A stretch of 64,000 nt of DNA from Tomocerus qinae (taxonomy: Eukaryota; Arthropoda; Collembola; Entomobryomorpha; Tomoceridae), in the NCBI GenBank assembly GCA_020055645.1, contig CM034546.1:10726001-10790000 (forward strand), read 5' to 3'. The notes under the pieces were generated by a model. It was not told the DNA's origin, made no database searches, and saw nothing but the letters and a program-made list of their open reading frames with translations. Both the position numbers and the translations under genes were made by a program. This document shows, in pieces, positions 27,469-40,994 of the stretch. How positions within the stretch are numbered: the stretch's first letter is position 1; every line of letters starts with the position of its first letter.

Positions 27469-30418
27469 TCAATGTTCTTCCCAAACGTATCTTATAGTGT
27501 AACGAGTCTTGAACAATTTAAATTTCTTCTTTTTCAAGCCCTCATTCAAAGATAAAATCAAATTCTGTTTGTCTTGGATTTCTGCTAATTGATGCTGAAA
27601 ACCTGTGAAAGTTATTATCACGTTCAGATCAGTATCTGAAAAAGGTCAGGTGATTTCAAAGAAGTGATATGATGTCTAAGGAGTCCTGTATTCTCCTTTA
27701 CAATGTACAACATTTAACCAAAACTAGACAGTGGAAATAATTAGTTTTCCAGCGTAACCTGTAACATTTCAGACCCATTTCCTAATTCGCCCAAAGTCAA
27801 GCCCTAGAGGACTTGAAATTTTATTAGCTGAGATCACCGAAGCTCCTCCCACTTTGGCGGGGAGGCATAGGGTGGGCAGGTCGAAGACCGATTTTCATAG
27901 CAACCAGGTTGAATTAGATTTCAAGTGACTTGTGTACAATTAATTCATGTTTTGCAGTAAAGTGAATTAAAGTTCTTAAAACGTAAAATATATATAGGAA
28001 CCTAACCGCTAAAATTCTAAAATTCAATTTTAGTTGCGGCCAACCCACATTGAAAGGACTAGAAAGTACAAGAATTTAAAATGCTTTGATCTTGAAGGCT
28101 ATTTTGATAAAAAATATTTTAAATAATGCGACAAAATAGTTTTATAATGGAAAGCTTAACGTTATCCTTTTTCATTGTTTTAGTAAATGATTCCGTTATT
28201 TATGACTTATGACCGCAATATTTTATGGACTAATCTCCGAAAAACCCAACAGTTGAAATACATTATTTGATTTAACAGTGTATTACCTAATTGCCGTTCT
28301 TCAAGTTGTTTCAGGTGATCGTTCATCGATTTTAATTGACTTAATATTTGATTATTAATATTTGAAGCCAGTTGAATTATACTTTGGTTTTCGGTTCTCG
28401 TCATGGATGATAAATTGTCAATGCTGTCAAAGTTATCAGTAGTACATTCATGGCCAATCCCAAGATTGCTTAACTCAGGATCGTCAAACAATTCGCCATC
28501 TAAAGTGGAAGTCAGCGTTACTGGTGCACCTGACAACGGGTTATGGTCCCATCCCAAAAATTTTCGACTTCGCCTATTTATACAAAATGGAACATGATGA
28601 AAATAATTAAACTGCACCGTATTTATTTGGCTTGAAGTACCTTATTATTTAGAAAACATATAACCATGTTGTATAAATAAATAAATTGTCATTTGGAAAA
28701 CCCTGATATCAATTGTCATTTCGAAAACCGTTGAAAAAATCAAAAAATAAAAATCGGACTTGCCACCAGAAATATCATTACTGGACAAAATTGGAGTTGA
28801 TTCCTTTGGTTTCTTTAATCCAGCTTTACTTCGTCTTTGATTTGATGGACCTTCTTTCTCGTCGGTGGTGTCTAAAATTAATCCAAATGTTGCTTTATTT
28901 TCTAACTTTTGACAATTGTCGAAATAGTGTACAAAATCATAATTATTCATAATTTAATTGAATTAAAGCATATATACATAATTATTAATTATCAATCGTG
29001 ATTAATGGTCACCATTTTGATTTGAACCTGGTACTATCGACTATCACACTGTTAAAATATAGTCAATATAGGTATGTAACAAAAACTTACTTGTTTCTAT
29101 TACTACTTTTACGTCCAATTCTGGCCAGCTGGATGTCGTGTCAGCCACATTTTTAATTAAAGTTGTTACGTTTGTTCGAGGACATTTGCACTTGACCCAT
29201 TTTGTGGGTGCTAAGAAAACAGAATTTGTCTTTTAAAAAGTTTACGACGGAAAACATTTCTTCAAACATTTCGTTTCGCCAATCCAAAAATTAAACAACA
29301 ATAAATGATTAAACCTTTGTAAAATACCAGCAGCTTCGATGGCGCTGTCTGTATAAAACTTTACAACGCCACTCTGTTTACAGAAGGGAACGAGAAACCT
29401 GCCGGTTTACAAACATGTACTTCTCATGTTTAGTAGGATAAAATGGACATAAATAGATCCAACTTATTTTGTCCAATTACTGTGGCTATATAACCCCACA
29501 TTACAGCCGTAATATTAAAACACATAATGTAAATACGATTATTACAGAGGTACAATATTCCATGTTGCCCAACAACTAACTTCACTACCCTTTCCAACTA
29601 GGCACGTATCTAGAAATTTGTTCAAGGGGGGCGCAACCAAAAATATAGATAAAAATAATACGAAATAATATACGACATTTTGCGATTTGCTATTTTTGGG
29701 AAAAAAATTCTCTTTTCCTCAGATTTAGGGCTGCGCACCCCGCCCCCTACTGGATACGTGCTTATTTTCAACACATTTCACAGAGCTTGTACAGGATTCT
29801 TTACAGCAAAACCCCAGGTTTGCTCTTCCTGGGAACGGACTTCAAGGTCGTATCAAAAATAAAATCTCCTTTTAGAAGACACTTGTTGTTAAAAGATATG
29901 TTAAAGTATTTCGTATTAGTTTTTCAGTAAAATTGTAAAATCAGTAAATTACCAATTTTAGACATCTCCCTGAATTCGCCTCCTCGCTTCCTTTCTTCAA
30001 ATATCGCTGTTTTTGAAAGCGTTGATGAAGATGTTGAATGTTTGGGTGATAGACTGTTGACTGATGGTGATGCCTCGGTTACCTCTGCACGGATTTTGGA
30101 AGAATAAGACCCGGGTAAATCAGAAATTGAAGCCGCATCAGGTGTTGGCATGCATGGATTCTACATAAAAAGTAGATCGATAGATGTCTGTTTATAGTAA
30201 TTCAAAGGTGGCATTTATTTGTTTCACAGATTTGATTATCAAGGTAATTGTCCACATTGAAATTACCAAATTGGATTGACCAAAGCTGGATTTTGAGAAT
30301 GTAGCCCTAGAAGGGGAAGAAGAGCAAGTCTGGATTTCCCTTGTCGCACAACCAGTGTCACTGGAATTAGATGTTTTCTTTGCTGTTCCCGACGTCGGTG
30401 TGGCCATGTCCAAAGTGT
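27469..30418 (-). CDS. Gene C: multi-exon gene of unknown function (5' end not found)
   Basis: Six phase-compatible exons: 30418-30267, 30160-29953, 29210-29091, 28871-28760, 28573-28287 and 27602-27469 (stop at 27469), about 337 codons in all. In order they encode Ser/Thr-rich segments (ATPTSGTAKKTSNSS; SSSTLSKTAIFEERKRGG), a conserved-looking exon (TKWVKCKCPRTNVT ... SSWPELDVKVVIE), a basic linker (SNQRRSKAGLKKPKE), an acidic stretch, and a C-terminal coiled coil (NNQILSQLKSMNDHLKQLEE and, in the last exon, FQHQLAEIQDKQNLILSLNE). The K-W...W-P exon followed by variable and coiled-coil parts recalls arthropod proteins that carry DUF4806, but I cannot confirm this. The 29.2-kb exon has an equal-length paralogue at 41826-41707. 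The donor at 28760 was chosen for phase. The first exon and start codon are missing. Confidence 0.55.
29599..29764. mobile_element. Short hAT-like MITE in an intron of gene C
   Basis: Ends TAGGCACGTATC(T)AG (29599) and inverse CTGGATACGTGCTTA (to 29764). Flanks TTTCCAAC (29591-29598) and TTTTCAAC (29765-29772) match at 7 of 8 bases, as expected for an old hAT target duplication. 166 bases, non-coding, with GC-rich GGGGGGCGCAACC / GCGCACCCCGCCCC inner ends. Related to 33580-33765. Confidence 0.75.
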
Positions 30419-31437
30419 CTTTAAACAAAAATACATAGTTACAGTTTGTGTAAGTAAAATAATGACGTCTGATTATTACAAATACATACTAATACATTTG
30501 GTTGCAGGATGCGTACCTTTTCTAAATTTAGCCAAATTTTACTGAGAGCCTAGTTAAAAATAAGTCCTATTTATTTCATTCCTTTCTTCTCATCATCAAT
30601 AAATGGAAACACAAAGCTTCAATACTGAGTTTACGCCATTTATATATTAACCTTTTAGCAAATAGGAATTCGATTTTCAACAATATTTAATGATGTTACT
30701 TGTGTAAATGGTGAATTCAATATTAACAAGACAAACTTGTAATGAGATCATGATCATGAGGCTGCATAACAATCCAAAAAATGTGACCTAGCATTACGTG
30801 TTATACAGTTGTTCAACATTTTTTCCCGCTTTCTGTAACCAATTTTGTTTTCCTACACCAATCAGTCGATTATAAAGATTAATTTTAGACATTGTAGGTA
30901 CTATTAATTCCATAAGCAAGCCTTTTGAGCTTTTATATTTTAATAGTACTAGATTATTCGTAAATCCGGTTATTACCTCAAAAATTGTTAACAAGGAATA
31001 TTATTGCTGAATTTTATTTAACATTTCAGTATACTCACTCTATCAACATTAAGGCAAGTACTTGTTTGCTGTTCTCTTTTCCCATCTTTAAAATAATGTC
31101 TGCTGTGAGAACAATGTTCGAATCAAAAAAGGTAGCAAAGTTTGTTACCATAATTTTTCTATAATTATGATTTCAAGAAATGTTCCATAAAATAGAACTA
31201 TTTGAAATAAATAAAACAAATAAAATAAATACATTTTTGGAATAATACAAATAAACACAAGTATGTGTATTAGTAATGAATATCACCTACGTACCTCGGA
31301 CGTTTATCATTTATATGAATTTTCTAATTGGTGGATTTTAATAAATTAAATGTTTATTTTTGCAAAAATTTCAAATGCAATGTCGGACAGCCTGGCTTAT
31401 CTAATGCTCATTTTGTTAGTATTACATGAATTATTTA
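30419..31437. other. Intergenic stretch between gene C and the family-B receptor
   Basis: No gene recognised; the missing first exon of gene C may lie here or beyond. From about 31170 to 31437 it matches 44855-45098 downstream of the second B receptor, which marks the resumed homology of the C+B duplicated block. Confidence 0.5.
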
Positions 31438-33372
31438 TTAAAACATCTTACGCAATTCAGAGACATCATCCGTTTCAACTGGAAATCCACGATTTGGAAT
31501 TTTTGTATTGACCGTTTTTAGCTGTTTTAAAAATCCCAAGACATGTACTTCCAAAGTATAATGCCATATCTTTTCTAGGAACATTGTGAAGAACGATCCA
31601 ACAAAGATGTATCCACAAACAAAGAAAATGGTGTGAATCTTCATCGAAAGATTTATGGGTACAGTCTGAGATTCTTGATGCTTCAGTTTTGAATGGGATA
31701 TCATATACTTCAAATTATCTATAAAATAGTATTGTTGTTTAAAATATATTAAGAAGCCTCTTTCTTGCATAGTCTGAAAATATGAAAGGAATTTGTAGCG
31801 GTAGCAACGTTCAAATTTATAAGACATAGGATCAGTCAAATCTGTTTCCTTCACAGTCATGCAGACACCACCTGAAGAAATTTCAGATGGTATTAGAGGC
31901 ACGTGGTATTCACTTTCATCTTTCTCCATTACGTAAAATACTTTCAATAAAAAGTTTGTCACCATCTTGATTGTAAGTTTGTAATTTCCCATCTTTCTGT
32001 CATTAGGGGATGCATCGGTTTGCAAATCGAATCTGTAGACACTTTTGTTATATCTATCTCGAATTTTATATTTTACAAAGAATTCAATTCTTTGTTCGTC
32101 CATATTCCAAATCCTGTCTTTCTGCAGCAGCAACTTGTATCCATTTTCCACGAGATCTTTAAAATCCACAAATTGTATTCTGTCTGGTGGTGCAATAATC
32201 TCGCTTGTTATCCACGTTTCATATTGAGTAGCAAGTACAAATCCCATGGACACAATTATCAAGTACAAAATGTTTCTCCCTTTATTGGAAACTTCCTGAT
32301 TTACAAGGACGGCTATTGTGAATACGAGAATTAATTGTACTTTCTCGTATAAAGAAGTAATTTTGAAGCTCAAAACATAAAATGAAATCGGAATTAGGTA
32401 GCAGCCACCAGCAATAATCATCAAAAGTATTTTGAATCAGAACTGTCAAAGGAGTGTCGAGGCAATGAGGATTGGATTCACAGTAGAACGGAATCAACTT
32501 ACGAAAGTATTCAATGAACAGAGTTTGATACCATGGTACATCATAAGTGTGCACTTTACTCTGAAGCATGTAAATTTCTCCATATAGTTTATGTTCTTTT
32601 ACATCGTCTTTTATCCTTTTATATACTGCACTATAGTTTAATCTTTCAGCCATCAACTCAACCGTTCTCACTGAATTATCACATTTATATCCCATTTCCA
32701 ATGCTGAGTAGATTGTTTCCCGGCATATTGGATATTTTAAAGATCCTTCGAAATTAAAGAAGGTATAATAACCTCTAATTGGAATGCCATGAAGATTGCC
32801 ATTTAAATCTGTCCAAATCTTTTCCCATTCTTTCTCAGCTAATCTGTCGTTGATTCGATAAAGGGATATACCCTCACTGTCTGAATTGTAGAGAATCGGA
32901 GTGTAAACTGAATGTATGTTTTCTCCTATCATTGCAAATATGAAGAAAGGAGCCACTAAATATTGAATGAGATTATATCCCCGATTTAAATCATTCGACT
33001 TCAATTCATCTTTGATGACAATTATAAATCTTGAATCCCGACGATTTATTTCTTTCCCGAAATATTTAATCAAATTTGCAAGAATGGAGTAAGAATCCAT
33101 AAGAATATTTACACTGCACAAATTTCTTGACGGATCTCGTGGATTGCTTTCATCACGACTGAAAAGAGTTATATCGTAATTGTGTGTTGCCAAGGTCCAG
33201 GGTTGGCCATTTTGATTAGACAGTATAAAATCTGTTTGCCGGATTGGTCAAATGTGACCATGTTAAAATCACAATTTTTATAAAATGTCAAACTTTGGAA
33301 ACATTGGACATTGTTGATGACAATAGCAGCCAATAAAATTGAAATAAATTTAATCATGCAGTATAATTCCAT
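31438..33372 (-). pseudogene. Family-B IR-like receptor, copy B1 (two frameshifts)
   Basis: Intronless receptor-like gene with signal peptide (MIKFISILLAAIVINNVQC, alternative start 33357), an extracellular domain, M1 (LIPISFYVLSF), M2 with the IR-like YETWITSEIIAPP tail, a second lobe and M3 (HTIFFVCGYIFVGSFFTMFL), about 648 codons in all. Compared with the sister copy at 45099-47047, four bases are missing near 33240 (after DQSGKQ) and five near 32415 (at M1), each shifting frame, so three open pieces remain: 33372 to about 33235, 33193-32282 in part, and 32424-31438. Neither lesion is a homopolymer slip, so real pseudogenisation is likely. It is expected to have been a chemosensory ion channel; family membership is inferred from topology. 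Confidence 0.72.
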
Positions 33373-35877
33373 TCTGTTAAATTCAAAGCACAGCCTAAAA
33401 TATTATTTTACCATTTAAAAAAGTAAAAACCGTAGCTGTTTTTTATAATTTAGTTAAGGGTAAAGGAATTTAACCAAAGATGAACAAAAACACTAAAATT
33501 GCAGTATTTTGTTTTTAATAAAAAATTTTTAGTTTTCGTTCTGTCGGCTATGATAACACCTTTCAAATTATTCGTGAACCAGGCACGTATCCAGAAATTT
33601 TGTGAATGGGGCGCAACCAAAAATAATGTTAAAAATGGGACAGATTTTCCCGAAGCTCAAAATTTTTTGTAATTTTTAGCCCATTTTGTGGGAAATCTTT
33701 TTTTCTCATGTTTGGAGGGGGAGGCGCTGCGCCCCCTGCCCCCAACCTGATACTTGCGTATTGGAAACAATATGTAGGTGATTGGTAACACTAAGTTCGT
33801 TACAGAATCGGACTTTCTGACAAAAAATGTAGCCTCTGTTCATTTCACCTTAAATGGTCGTGTAATTAAATCGAAACCAGATAGAAATTATTGACGCTGT
33901 TAATAATTATAAGTATAATAAACTATGTCTGGAAAATTAATTTAAAAAAAGAAATAATTGTAATTTCGTTCATAGTATACAAATGATTTTATCGGCAACG
34001 CGTTATAACGCTGCATTATTAGTGAGATGTCAAGATTCAAATGATGGCACTGATAGGCAATTTCAACCATCACTTGCCCACAATTCCAAGAAATCAGGTC
34101 ACAGAGCATCTATACATTTCAATTTCATTCTCTTCCAAACCATGCAGGTTTTCTTTAATTTGTATTTAATTAATATTTGGAAGGTCTCTTAGTTTTTGGT
34201 CTTAAATGATTATTGTTGATAGTTCACTGTATTTAACAAACTTGTCAATATCAAATATTAAAAATCAGAACGGAATCCATAGATCTATACAACGTTGTAA
34301 TTAAACTGTCAATTTATAAGGTTAGCAATGCTTTAACAGTTGTGAGAGTCGTTTAAGATTAGAGGATTACACTATCTGATCAAATCTGAAGTATTAGGTT
34401 ATAGCTACGAACGTAATTTTCATAATAATGTCTCGACACAATAAGCTATCCGCTACAGTTAAGCTTTCTTCATTCCCTGATCGTATACGTGTAGGAACTT
34501 CTTTGGTAGAATTAAAGCGGTCATGTTTCTCTTACCTATAAGCCATAGTCATCTAAAATATTTATGCGTGTTTTGGCTTAAGTTACTGAGAGACGATAAT
34601 CTTTGCTGGCCTCAATTTGTTTTTCTTCGTATTCTACCTTCCAACATTGTAATGATGATTATTTAAAGTGATTACAGTATAAAGAAAGATACAACTACTA
34701 ATATAATATATCACGGATATTTTAGTATTTGTATCACGAATATTAGGGACTTAGGACTCTTCAATGTGTTTCCACCAGGTAAACGATATTAAGCTTAGTT
34801 TACATAAACACATTTCTTGGCTTGACAATAAAGTTGACTATATACATAATTCAAAGAAATTAGCATGAACAGCCTAGGTACTTTCTGACTTGCAAGAATG
34901 GTAGAAATAGAAATGGTAATAAATATTTTTAAGTGGAGGAAAAAGTTTTTGATCATTTATTGGCAAAATAGATATTGAAATTTTATTATTTGTAATGAGT
35001 AAAGGTATGCCACTCTAAAATATGTTAAAAAGAATAGAGTAATTGAAATTGGGGATTAAACAATTGAATAATGCCACGATAGCAGAATAGAAGCACAAGC
35101 ACAATGGGCTGTATAAGTTAACTTCATTGAAAATATCTGGAAAAGCAACTATTTTCTAGCAATTTAGGCGAAAGTGGAGAGGACCGAAATGTCGTCCGAC
35201 TTTCATGGACAAATCAAGTAGAATGAATTAATTTACGTTTTACAATACGACTTTAGGATAATAACGGTTATTTGTAGCAAACATTTAGTAACCTAGTTAA
35301 CACATACATAATTTAGGCTGACATTTCACACAAATTACATCATCAAACTATTCAGAATCCAACAACAATCCTAACCTTAACAGATCACTGGTGACTGTTA
35401 TCTTATTTTTAAGCATTTGTATTTGTGATGTATAAATTATACATAAGTTCTGGGCGTAATGAGGAACCCTTTTGATATTAAACCAAACAGCCTTTTCCTT
35501 TAGCAATGGGGATTCTTTGGAATGTATAACCCTGACATATTTCTTTGTATTTAAATTCTATCACTTATTTACTGGTTTTTCGGCTCCGGACATTGTGTCT
35601 CTAAGAAGCGAATTACTTTGTCGACATTAAACTAGTTTTCTTGATATAAAGTTTCCACCTTCAACATCATCGATTGGTGAAAGTTATATAGGAGACGAGA
35701 GACACTGGACAGAAATAAAGTTAAAATACAATGTATCTTAATTTATTACATGAATACAATAGTGAATAGACATGCAGTAAATGTTATCATAAATGTTCAA
35801 CAAAAATGTATGAACTTTTATTTTATTTATTCATTTATTTTATCATGGTAATTAAAATATTTAACAAATTTTTTAGC
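33373..35877. other. Intergenic flank of B1, shared with B2
   Basis: About 34100-34870 matches 47760-48540 upstream of the second B receptor (e.g. CGTTTAAGATTAGAGGATTACACT), so the duplicated block extends at least 1.5 kb upstream of the start codon. No gene recognised. Confidence 0.55.
33580..33765. mobile_element. Old MITE related to 29599-29764
   Basis: The left end AGGCACGTATCCAGAAATTT and the degraded inverse right end (CTGATACTTGCGTA) bracket about 185 bases with the same GGGGCGCAACC / GCGCCCCCTGCCCCC inner ends. The target duplication is no longer clear. Confidence 0.6.
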
Positions 35878-35960
35878 TTAGACAGTATAAAATCTGTCTG
35901 TGATTTTGTTTTGTAAAACGTGATCATGTTAAAATCAAAATCAGAGCTTTCAATGGGTTA
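35878..35960 (-). pseudogene. Relic fragment of a family-B receptor
   Basis: About 80 bases match the 5' end of the B genes (TTAGACAGTATAAAATCTGT, then TGATCATGTTAAAATCA), corresponding to the CDFNMVTFDQ region. The rest of the gene is absent. It marks a third B locus between B1 and the 38-kb A receptor. Confidence 0.6.
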
Positions 35961-38331
35961 CGCATTTTAAACAAGATATTCATCGACTGCCTTGTCAAAC
36001 AATTGCCTTGTCTGCTATATATTCGTTTATGATTATGCAATCGATCTGTGTTTGGTCTAATAAAGCAAAACGCAAACGAAATGGAACAATTTATTTTGAT
36101 GGCAGTGACATTTTTGGTGCAAGTGGAACTCCTCTCATTCTCCTCTTGTTCCATTTGTTATAAAACTTCATGAGATACTCTGAATGCACTTCGAATGGAG
36201 TTACCTTCTTGCAACTGTGATAACAAATATTGTAATCAGATATTCCTTACCAGCAAGGTTTTTTATTTTATTTGCAAATCTTTAAAGTCTAAATCATTTT
36301 AACATACTACCACCTTTTACTCTTCAATTGGCAAGGCTATTCGAAAATAAATCTTGTCCTAATTGCTTTTAATGATATATATCTGGCTAAGGCAATACTA
36401 AATTCCACTAACCCTGATTGTATATTGTTAGAAGGAATAATCTAGAAAACACTTGTTCTATGACTTTCCCAGGATTAGTAATGCCCTTTATGTTTAAGGG
36501 TACGTACTTAATATTAATGGCCCTTGGCTAGAAATAATCTTAGAGAAGTAGTCGCTATTAGTAAATGATGCATGAAATGTTTGAGTTAACATAAGGGTAC
36601 AGCTGTGTCCCCTAATTTTTCTATTTCCCACAGTTTGTGTTAAGTAATGCATATTATGCATCTATGTGTGTACTATTTAAATACAATGTGAAGCATTGAA
36701 TCACCACTGAGTTTTCATTCTACCTTTGTACTGAACACATCTCTAACTTTAAATAAAAGTTACTTCGAGTAACACCAAAATACACACAAGTCTCAAAACC
36801 GATCGTAGTTTTTCATAACATATATAAATGAATGTTGATACCCGGCCACTATGTATAAACTATAAATAAATTTTTACAACTATCACTTGGGCTCATCCTT
36901 AAAATAATTCATTATATTTTGCGACCATAAACTTTTAATTATCTAATATTTTCTGAGCATTAGAATTATCAGTATCTAGCTTTTAGCTAAAATTGACAAA
37001 TAGTATTGATTACATAAAGTGGTTTTTAATGCATAATAAATAACTAAACCATGCTGGGGCAACCAATAGCAAAACGTAGTATCTCAAAACGGACCATAAG
37101 ATTTCACATAACCAATTTGTGTCAACGTCGATTCCATTTATAAATTATTGAATTAATAAACATTAAATTAATAATTCAAAGTGATCACGCAGGCTGGTAT
37201 TAAATAGTTAATACTGTCTTATAATATTATTAACTGCGACACGTTGCCGAAAGCCAATACTTTTCCATTCCACAATGTTTTAGTCACAAACAATGCAATG
37301 TTACAAAATCTTTCATTCTGCCATTGTTTTGTTGTGAAATGTATAAGTTTCGAGGAAAAGCAACCATCTATCTTTACTCTACATTAACGTAATCTTTTAA
37401 ACATAAAGTGGGACATGCGCATGGAATTTTTTTTGTATTAATGTATTAAGGTTTGTATATTTGTCCGTAATATTTTGTAATTAATGAGTAAGGGTAATAT
37501 TTTGCAATTAATGAGCAAGGACTAGACTTAGAATATCAGTACTGAGTCCAATCAACGGTCTATGAATTTCGGGCCAATGCGCACTCGCTAGAAATTTACT
37601 GATTTCAACATTTTCTAGCACACTTTGTGTGCTAGGATTCAGCTAGTCAACTATAATATCCATTGTAGTCAGTAAAATTATTTTTGCCATTTCCTTTTTA
37701 ACCTTTTTAACAGTCAAAAATTTAGTCTTTCATATTGATTTTGATTTTTTAAGATGAGAAAAACTACAGAATTGCCACTTGCGTTTATAAGAAATAGAGT
37801 TGATTTAGGAATATAAACATATTACTTTGTATTTTAACCTATTTTATTATTCATTTCCCATTTCATGGCTATAGCTTTTAAATCAGTGTTAATTAATGAG
37901 ATTAATCCATCTAATAGGTACTTATGTAAAATAGGACTTAATAATTCAATGCACGTTAGACTTACTGCTGCTTGACAAAGTATCAATACATGGCTTTGCC
38001 TATTGGAACAAAGCATGTCATCTATTAAAAATTTACCTAAAGCTTTTCTATTCCATATTTTATTCTAGCCATTAGTTTGAGAAAAATAACATTCTTGATT
38101 GTCCTGGAGCAAAATAATCTTTTTTTAGTCACTAATCGACTCCTTTCTGCGCAAAACAAAATTGTCAATATAGCATAAATTTTTCCGATATTAACCAATA
38201 GCCGATAATTTCATCCTGAAAAACGAAGCAAAACGACATTTTAATAAACTCTGCGTAGATTAGATTTTGGAATACAAATCGACCTAAATTATTCTAGACT
38301 TATGAAGTCTCATCTCTGGTAAAAAGCAAAA
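35961..38331. other. Intergenic stretch and A-family upstream region
   Basis: No gene. From about 37635 it follows the upstream region of A1 (ATTCAGCTAGTCAACTATAA), but without the 1.07-kb TIR element and with only one of the two upstream modules (37875-38060). About 37085-37310 resembles 26060-26280. Confidence 0.55.
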
Positions 38332-40723
38332 ATGCTTATGTTGGTTTGTCTGCTTTATCTCGCGGAATTGGTCATTGGAGGGGAATTATCACAAGTGGTG
38401 AATTTAGAAAAAGACTGTTACATTAACATATTAATTAGCCAAAACCATTCGGAAATTCAGGAGTTGGACAACATTAACTGGCAAGGTTTTGAAGTTCCTT
38501 ACGCGTTCACTTTTTTTAACTCGAAACTCAAGAAAGATATCTCCTGCAGTCAGGGTTGGACATGTTTTAACAAGATGTCAGGTAGACATTTTTACAACGG
38601 GGATGAACGGAAATATTGGAACCTAATTAAAGAAACAGCAGCAAGAAGATTGTCATTTCCTCGTCTTCACGGCCGTTTGGTTTGTGTTGCCCATTTTGCT
38701 GTCCACTTCGACCCAAATGTTTTAAATGACGTTCTACTACTCAACTATGTCAGTGAGACTTTTTATGACGACCAAATGTACGAACGGAATTGGTTCAACT
38801 TGGTGGAATATTCTTCTGTATATCTGATTGTGAATAGAGAAATATTGCAGTCGACAAAAGTTAGCTCTTATTTTAAGTTGAATATATATGATTACAATAC
38901 AGCTCACCAGCTATTCTGGAGAAAGCCTTGGTTTATGATAGCTCCGTCGGTTGAAGATGTGATATATTTCATTTGTCCGCATTTAAACAGTGTAAATCAA
39001 TACACATACACACTGGAGCATTTATATTCTAGGGACAACTACCCTGATAAACAATTAACTCAATTAAGAAGAATGGCTATTCAAATCTTCATTGACCGAA
39101 GCACAGTTGCCAAGACATTTCTATTGCACAAAGTTGTAGACTCATCTAACAATGAGATAATATACTGTGGACCCGCCATGAAAAATATGTATTTTACAAA
39201 TTACTTCTTCAACCACGAAGGCATTTCTCTTCCGATAGCTTCTTTTATTATTCAGGGATTTATAAATTCTACAATAGTCATGAATATGTACAATAAGAAC
39301 AATTTTGATTGCAATAACACACTTTTCTTAATGGACATTGTGTTCTTGTCAATTGATCACTCTGAAGGATTTATTCTAGGAACAAGTTCGGACTATTTCG
39401 GGGTTCGAACAATGCAAGAATCTGTTAATTTCATCTCTTGTGTCGTTTTGGAAGACGAGAGTCTCTCTTTCTATGGCTACGTTCGTCCATTTCAACTTGG
39501 CGCTTGGCTGGGTATTATAATTTCAATTATTTCTGTAGTTTCCTTCGTCCACGTTGTCATTTATTACAAAAAGGACGAAAGCATTCCAATTGTTTGGATA
39601 TGCTATGCATATTTGTTGGAAATCAGTCTTTCGTTATCGGCAAAAGCCAAAAATACTCTTTGGATCAAAATTTTAATTGGTCCGTTGTTATTGATGTTCA
39701 TTGTGCTGACAAATGGTTACAAGGGAATTGTCACTACGGATTTTACTGAACCGCGTCCTGTAAAAAGAATTGAATCCATCGAACATTTAGGTAATATGTC
39801 CAATTTTATTGTTCTTGGTCCCTTTCGTGATAACAGTGAGTTCAATCCTTTTGATATTACTGAATATATGACATTTAAGATCATAGATACATATTGTGAG
39901 AAAATGAAAAAAGATTGGGAGGAAATGAGGCAATGCCGAATGGCTGGAAGTATTTTGGTGGAGCAGAAAAATCTTAGTGCACTTAGGTTGGCTATCCAAG
40001 ACACATTTATACCCGGTGAAGATTCGTATTTCAATGATTTCTTTTCACTTCCAGATTTTATCCAATATTACCGAGATTCAATAGAATTAGAAAACACATC
40101 ACAATACAAAATAATTAAAAAGATTTTGAAAATTATGAAACCTTATCCAGACTTTCCTTTAACAAGTCCCCAAAAATGGATCTCCCAATGCAATAACTAA
40201 TTCTCCGAAGTTCCCAACTGCATCGCCTATTGAATGACTCTCACTGGAATCCTCACAACGGCGGAGTGCAACCAAAGAAAACATTATATTATGGCACAGA
40301 TGATAAATCTTTTTATCTATACCGCTTTCCACGTCTCTCGCTATTGAAGAAATTACTATGCGCACTCCAATTCTAAGACAAAGATTAAATTCTCTTACTC
40401 AGTCGGGAATTTACAACAAGTGGGTAGAATATGCCAAGAATAGTAATTTCACTAAATGTAAAACATGTTGGGGAAGGCAATTGCCAAGGGGATTGACATT
40501 TCGCAATTCGAATATAGCAACAATCTTTTACATTACTTTCTGTATTTCATTTATATATACCGCAGTATTTATCTGGGAAAATCGTACACTCGTCAAATGT
40601 AAATTAAAAGTATTGCTAATCAATGTACGTAAGATAATCAAAAGAATCAAAATTGGAATAATGGTACTTTGGGGTAGCTTCAAACGCTATTTTTGCCGTA
40701 ATCGAACGAATGCATGGTACTAA
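38332..40723 (+). CDS. Family-A IR-like receptor, copy A3 (best preserved; C-terminal frameshift)
   Basis: Intronless putative chemosensory ion channel. The frame is open for 622 codons from 38332 through the signal peptide (1-17), N-terminal domain, M1 (about residues 391-411), pore, M2 (about 448-470, GPLLLMFIVLTNGYKG) and most of the second lobe. It stops at 40200 because 7 bases (between two ACT triplets) are missing relative to the other copies, and a second one-base loss (five T instead of six, about 40315) follows. The two together put the original frame at 40358-40723, which carries M3 (IATIFYITFCISFIYTAVFIW) and a basic tail ending RNRTNAWY. Intact length would be about 799 aa. If translated as is, the protein lacks M3 and the end of the ligand lobe. 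AATAAA lies at about 40762. The 7-base loss, at a microhomology, looks like a true mutation or allele. Confidence 0.75.
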
Positions 40724-40994
40724 TAAATAAATTGCATGTCACCCACTGACACAAGGCAAAAAATAAAATATTCATTTCTATCATTCCATAAAATTTGAAA
40801 ATTATTTATTCATTTTGATTGTCATATTATAATAATGTTCAGGAGAATACTTTAATTTTGCTGTTTAAAGATTATTGCCTATATGTATAAATAAAGGAAA
40901 TGTGTATAAGAAGAGCTAAGGCATGGACTCATGGACTTATTGACTACCTATACAGGTATCGCATTTGTAGATTAAAAGTGCCGATTTCAAATTG

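Noticed and set aside
36145-36160. Minus-strand frame at 35924-36154 as a gene
   Set aside because: It overlaps the family-B relic in the wrong frame and lacks any domain.
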